NCBI GenBank assembly: GCA_012271065.1
Contig: JAAXHE010000093.1
Coordinates: 1-17,960, forward strand
Reading direction: 5' to 3'
Length of the DNA stretch: 17,960 nt
From: Candidatus Latescibacterota bacterium
GTDB taxonomy: Bacteria; Latescibacterota; UBA2968; GCA-2709665
Shown one piece after another: positions 15,149-17,960 of this stretch. The stretch's first letter is position 1, and every line of letters begins with the position of its first letter. Made by a program: the position numbers and the translations under genes. Under the pieces are notes generated by a model, which searched no databases, was not told the DNA's origin, and saw only the letters and a list, made by a program, of their open reading frames with translations.

Positions 15149-15176
15149 AACAGGGCGCATACTGATGCGCCCTGTT
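15149..15176. terminator. Perfect 12-bp hairpin between convergent genes (bidirectional terminator candidate)
   Basis: AACAGGGCGCAT (15149-15160) and its exact reverse complement (15165-15176) flank the 4-nt loop ACTG. The hairpin starts directly after the aldolase TAG (15145-15147) and lies 24 nt beyond the stop of the convergent gene ending at 15201. Neither side has a long T-run (only TTTCT on the minus side), so it may be a weak intrinsic terminator or a 3'-end stabiliser serving both transcripts. Confidence 0.7.
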
Positions 15177-15200
15177 CGAAGCCAAAAAACGACAGGTTAC

Positions 15201-15593
15201 TTAGCTCAGATTAATGTCTCCGCCAGGCGGCGTCGCGCCCGGCAGTCCGCCCGCGCCCGGCACCACAATCCGGGAGGACTCCTGTCGCCGCCTTTCCTTG
15301 GCATCCTCCATCATATCTTCAACGGCCCTTGCGATGGCCTCCGGGAACCTCCGTAGCGCCTCTTCCAGGTCTGCGGCTTCAATGTCGCACTGCACGGGGA
15401 GCGGGCCGACCTGGGACATCAGATGGGTCTGTCCGATAAACTTCTGGCGGCGGGTCCCGTCGGGCGATCCATCCTGGTTTACCGGTACCAGGCGACGAAT
15501 GGACGCCACCTTCAGGTCCGTGTAGTTTTCTTCCCGGTACAGGTTGGTCCGATCGACCTGTATTTCGTTCAACTGCTGCTCGTTCCTGTTCAC
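15201..15593 (-). CDS. Conserved-looking small protein of unknown function (130 aa)
   Basis: I do not recognise a named domain. The 130-aa product has a probable beta-rich N-terminal part (residues 8-72, with LKVASIRRLVPV and KFIGQTHLM), a long charged amphipathic helix (about 74-108, DLEEALRRFPEAIARAVEDM onwards), and a glycine/proline-rich tail (112-126). It has no signal peptide or membrane segment and looks cytoplasmic and acidic-basic mixed. The start is taken as GTG 15593 because AGGAG lies 7 nt upstream; a GTG at 15623 would put that site inside the gene. It has its own AT-rich upstream region (15594-15776) and stands alone, convergent with the aldolase. The codon and amino-acid pattern look like a real gene rather than a chance frame. 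Confidence 0.75.
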   Translation of the reverse strand: MNRNEQQLNEIQVDRTNLYREENYTDLKVASIRRLVPVNQDGSPDGTRRQKFIGQTHLMSQVGPLPVQCDIEAADLEEALRRFPEAIARAVEDMMEDAKERRRQESSRIVVPGAGGLPGATPPGGDINLS

Positions 15594-15600
15594 GAACAAT

Positions 15601-15605
15601 CTCCT
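15601..15605 (-). promoter_or_regulatory. Shine-Dalgarno AGGAG selecting a GTG start for the 130-aa protein
   Basis: Minus-strand AGGAG in GAAAGGAGATT, 7 nt before GTG 15593. It lies within the ten codons that the longer reading from 15623 would add. Confidence 0.65.
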
Positions 15606-15776
15606 TTCAACGTATCGATTCACACCTGCCCAAAATCGACTACTGCCCTGGACTGCAGCAGCCTTGTCGCTTTCATATTGCCATTAAAGCCTTTGATTGA
15701 TTTGCCGTCCCTTAACACCGTGTCACAGGTTCTCTGCCTTATGTGCTTTTTGTGGCTATCGTCCCAAGGGCTTGCG

Positions 15777-16427
15777 CTACCGAAATCGCGGCGGCCAGAA
15801 CGCCTCCGGCGCCGCCCTGAACGTCATCTTCTCCTTTCGGGTCGGATGCGACAGCGTGAGGGCCCGCGCATGGAGCGCAAGGCTCTTTTCCGGAAATCCG
15901 ACTTTCGCTCCATACCGCAGATCGCCAAGAACGGGGTGTCCGCGGTGCGCGAACTGCACCCGGATCTGATGATGCCGCCCCGTTTTCGGCCTGACCTCCA
16001 CCCACGAAATCCCCCGCTCGAACCGCAGGCGCCGGAACCCGAGCACCGCCTCCCGGCCTCTGTCGGAGACCGTACTGGAAGGTCCCACCCGCAACAGCGA
16101 ATCCGCCATCCGGCCTTCCCGCGGCGTTTTCCCCTCCACCAGCGCCCAGTAGACCTTTCCGATCTTCTGGGTGCGAAACTGTTCCGAAAGCCGGGCCGCC
16201 GCCCTGGACGTCCGGGCAAAAACCATAACTCCGGAAGTCGGCCGGTCCAGCCGGTGCACCAGCCCGAGAAAGGCGTCGCCCGGCTTGTTGAACGCCTCTT
16301 TGCCGTACTCTTTGCCGTATTCCAGAAGCGACCGGTCGCCAGTGCGGTCTCCCTGGACAAGCATCCCCGCGGGTTTGCGGACCACCAACAGATGGTTGTC
16401 CATATAGATGACGTCAAGAGCATTCAT
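15777..16427 (-). CDS. RluA-family RNA pseudouridine synthase
   Basis: A 216-aa pseudouridine synthase that isomerises uridine in rRNA or tRNA. The catalytic Asp61 is in the family signature [13 protein letters not shown]; further motifs are [33 protein letters not shown] and [11 protein letters not shown]. It is the short form without an N-terminal S4 domain, like RluA and TruC (about 220-260 aa), so the exact target base cannot be told. The ATG at 16427 overlaps the sthA stop in ATGA, with AGGG just upstream inside sthA, indicating translational coupling. It is a housekeeping RNA-modification gene and is not obviously related to redox balance. Confidence 0.93.
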   Translation of the reverse strand: MNALDVIYMDNHLLVVRKPAGMLVQGDRTGDRSLLEYGKEYGKEAFNKPGDAFLGLVHRLDRPTSGVMVFARTSRAAARLSEQFRTQKIGKVYWALVEGKTPREGRMADSLLRVGPSSTVSDRGREAVLGFRRLRFERGISWVEVRPKTGRHHQIRVQFAHRGHPVLGDLRYGAKVGFPEKSLALHARALTLSHPTRKEKMTFRAAPEAFWPPRFR

Positions 16428-17791
16428 CGCACCCTGTTCAGCCCGTTGAGCGCCGCCACCCGGTAGGCTTCGGCCATCGTCGGATAGTTGAACGTCGTGT
16501 TGATGAAGTACATAAGGGTGTTGCCGCCGCCCTTCTGCGCCATGATCGCATGGCCGATGTGGACGATTTCGGATGCCTCGGATCCGAAACAGTGAACACC
16601 CAGAATCTCCAGCGTCTCCCTGTGAAACAGGATTTTCAGCATCCCCGTGGTCCGGCCGGTAATCTGCGCCCTCGCCAGGTGTCTGAACGACGCGTGGCCG
16701 ACTTCGTAGGGAATCCTCTTCGCAGTCAACTCCTGCTCCGTCATTCCCACCGAACTGATTTCAGGCAGCGTATAGATCCCCGTCGGTATATCCTTGACAA
16801 GGTGGGCCTCACACTCCCCGAATACCAGATGCGCGGCCGCAAAACGCCCCTGGTCGTATGCCGCGCTGGCCAGATTGGGATACCCCACCACGTCACCCAC
16901 GGCGTAAATGTGGCTCTGCGCCGTCTGGTAACTCTCGTTGACGGCGACGACCCCCCTGTAATCTCGCTGGATGCCGATATCTTCGAGTCCCATTCCATCC
17001 GAATTCCCGGTCCGCCCCTGCGCCCAGAACAGACAGTCGCTGACGATTTCCTTCTGGGACTTGAGGTACAGGCGTACGCCACGATCGTCTGCCTCCACGC
17101 GTTCGTATTCCTCGTTGTGCCTGACCAGCACCCCCTGTTCACGGAGGTGATAGCTGAGCGCGTCCACGATCTCGTCGTCCAGGAACGCCAGCAGACGGTC
17201 CAGACTGTTGATCAGATTCACCTTGATCTGCAAGCCCCTGAAAATGGACGCATACTCGCATCCCACGATCCCTGCACCGTAAATCGTCACTGACCTTGGA
17301 TGTTCCCGGAATTCCAGTATCGAATCGCTGTCCACAATTCGGGGGTGCGAGAAATCCACGTCCGGCGGATGATACGGCCTTGCGCCGGTGGCGATGACGA
17401 AACCGTCCGCGCGATATTGCCTCACGCCTCCGTTCTGCAGACGGACCTGGATGCAATGGCTGTCCTCGAACGCGGCGCGGCCGTGAATGACGTCCACAAA
17501 ATTTCTGGTGTAGAATCCCTCGCGCAGGTCCACCTGCTGACGGATCACGCCCCCCGCCGCCCGAAGAAGATCCGGAAAACTGGAGTCGCCATAGCGGCCG
17601 GTATCGACGAGTTTCTGGATGGCGTGCCGCAGTGCCTTGCTGGGAATCGTGGTCTGATGGGTGCAGCTTCCGCCCACCGAGGCCCTGTCATCCACCACGG
17701 CGACCCGCTTTCCCTCTTTGGTCGCCTTCATCGCCGCACCCTCTCCACCCGGACCGCTCCCGATTACGATCACGTCGTAATGGTTTTCCAT
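16424..17791 (-). CDS. sthA: Si-specific NAD(P)+ transhydrogenase (soluble pyridine nucleotide transhydrogenase)
   Basis: A 455-aa FAD flavoprotein that moves hydride between NADPH and NAD+ in the cytoplasm, mainly draining excess NADPH. It matches E. coli SthA closely as recalled: [11 protein letters not shown] at the FAD site, [42 protein letters not shown] for the second dinucleotide, [26 protein letters not shown], and the C-terminal [20 protein letters not shown]. As in SthA, the redox disulfide of related reductases is broken: Cys43 is present (GGSCTH) but the partner position is Thr48, and the HPT motif is YPT. ATG 17791 has no good Shine-Dalgarno (CGCGCCT precedes it). It starts 22 nt after a terminator of an upstream gene, so its promoter must be compact or transcription must read through. 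Confidence 0.96.
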   Translation of the reverse strand: MENHYDVIVIGSGPGGEGAAMKATKEGKRVAVVDDRASVGGSCTHQTTIPSKALRHAIQKLVDTGRYGDSSFPDLLRAAGGVIRQQVDLREGFYTRNFVDVIHGRAAFEDSHCIQVRLQNGGVRQYRADGFVIATGARPYHPPDVDFSHPRIVDSDSILEFREHPRSVTIYGAGIVGCEYASIFRGLQIKVNLINSLDRLLAFLDDEIVDALSYHLREQGVLVRHNEEYERVEADDRGVRLYLKSQKEIVSDCLFWAQGRTGNSDGMGLEDIGIQRDYRGVVAVNESYQTAQSHIYAVGDVVGYPNLASAAYDQGRFAAAHLVFGECEAHLVKDIPTGIYTLPEISSVGMTEQELTAKRIPYEVGHASFRHLARAQITGRTTGMLKILFHRETLEILGVHCFGSEASEIVHIGHAIMAQKGGGNTLMYFINTTFNYPTMAEAYRVAALNGLNRVR

Positions 17792-17813
17792 AGGCGCGAC
17801 TCTGTTTGTGGTT

Positions 17814-17845
17814 AAAAAAAGGCGCCGATTGCTTGAATCGACGCC
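17814..17845 (-). terminator. Rho-independent terminator upstream of sthA (minus strand)
   Basis: In minus-strand RNA, GGCGUCGAUU and AAUCGGCGCC pair over 10 bp, including one G-U, around the loop CAAGC (hairpin 17821-17845), followed directly by seven U (17814-17820). This is a strong intrinsic terminator for a transcript entering from beyond the right edge. Confidence 0.85.
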
Positions 17846-17870
17846 CTACGGATGGACCGATTGAGGATCA

Positions 17871-17906
17871 AAAAGGAAAAAAACGGACCGTGGCTGCCAG
17901 TCCGTT
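17871..17906 (-). terminator. Second, tandem Rho-independent terminator (minus strand)
   Basis: AACGGAC and GTCCGTT (17882-17888 and 17900-17906) form a 7-bp stem with an 11-nt loop. On the minus strand the stem is followed by a T-rich stretch with CC in the middle (17871-17881). It lies 25 nt upstream of the first terminator in the direction of transcription and probably serves the same off-window gene. Confidence 0.65.
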
Positions 17907-17960
17907 GAGAAAGTCGCTCTGCAGGCGAGGCCGAGCAACGCAGTATTTCGACCGCAAGGG
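17907..17960. other. Window edge; no gene resolved
   Basis: These 54 bases lead into the tandem terminators. On the minus strand one frame stays open from the edge to a TGA near 17868-17870, inside the T-tract of the second terminator, which argues against coding. The stretch is more likely the 3' end or tail of an upstream transcript, or an interspersed repeat. Confidence 0.35.

Noticed and set aside
15594..15776. Promoter TTGGGA-N18-CATAAG for the 130-aa protein
   Set aside because: Both hexamers are 4 of 6 with an 18-nt spacer in an AT-rich stretch, not clearly above chance. Apart from the Shine-Dalgarno nothing else was seen in this gap.

Overview
This window looks like a high-GC Gram-negative chromosome. 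One product is a signal-peptide-bearing outer-membrane beta-barrel, and most genes have a clear AGGAGG-type ribosome binding site. The mixture of Gfo/Idh/MocA oxidoreductase, creatininase-family hydrolase, class III aminotransferases, CocE-type hydrolase, GH33 sialidase and DapA/NanA-family aldolase is typical of heterotrophic environmental lineages such as Latescibacterota, Poribacteria or Planctomycetota. That placement is inference from gene content; no rRNA or other taxonomic marker lies in the window.

Layout. Bases 1-183 are non-coding and carry a decayed heptanucleotide repeat. From about 14.1 kb down to 184 runs an uninterrupted minus-strand series of twelve genes. In transcription order they are: beta-propeller protein, toroid/beta-sandwich lyase-like protein, MsrB, GyrI-like domain protein, creatininase-family amidase, GH33 sialidase, GSA-type class III aminotransferase, (135-nt gap), amidohydrolase, second class III aminotransferase, outer-membrane protein, Gfo/Idh/MocA oxidoreductase, CocE/NonD hydrolase. 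Most gaps are 1-45 nt; three are 80-135 nt. A TTGACA-N17-AATATT promoter candidate precedes the first gene. Divergently, on the plus strand, lies a DapA/NanA-family aldolase (14275-15147), ending at a perfect 12-bp hairpin shared with a convergent small unknown gene (15201-15593). The right end is a two-gene minus-strand unit, sthA (soluble transhydrogenase) followed by an RluA-family pseudouridine synthase that overlaps it by ATGA. sthA lies just after two tandem terminators for an upstream gene outside the window.

How the genes may work together. The sialidase, lyase-like protein, propeller and aldolase, with the oxidoreductase, two aminotransferases and three different hydrolases, suggest a catabolic island for an acidic or amino sugar, or a conjugated glycan. 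Apart from the beta-barrel, none of the proteins shows a signal peptide, so the enzymes appear to act in the cytoplasm on small imported substrates. No transporter, sugar kinase or DNA-binding regulator is present, so the substrate cannot be named from this window. The most interesting unexplained parts are the propeller/lyase-like pair separated by one base, the leaderless sialidase with a complete active site, and the small unknown protein at 15201-15593. No mobile element, CRISPR array, tRNA or rRNA was seen.
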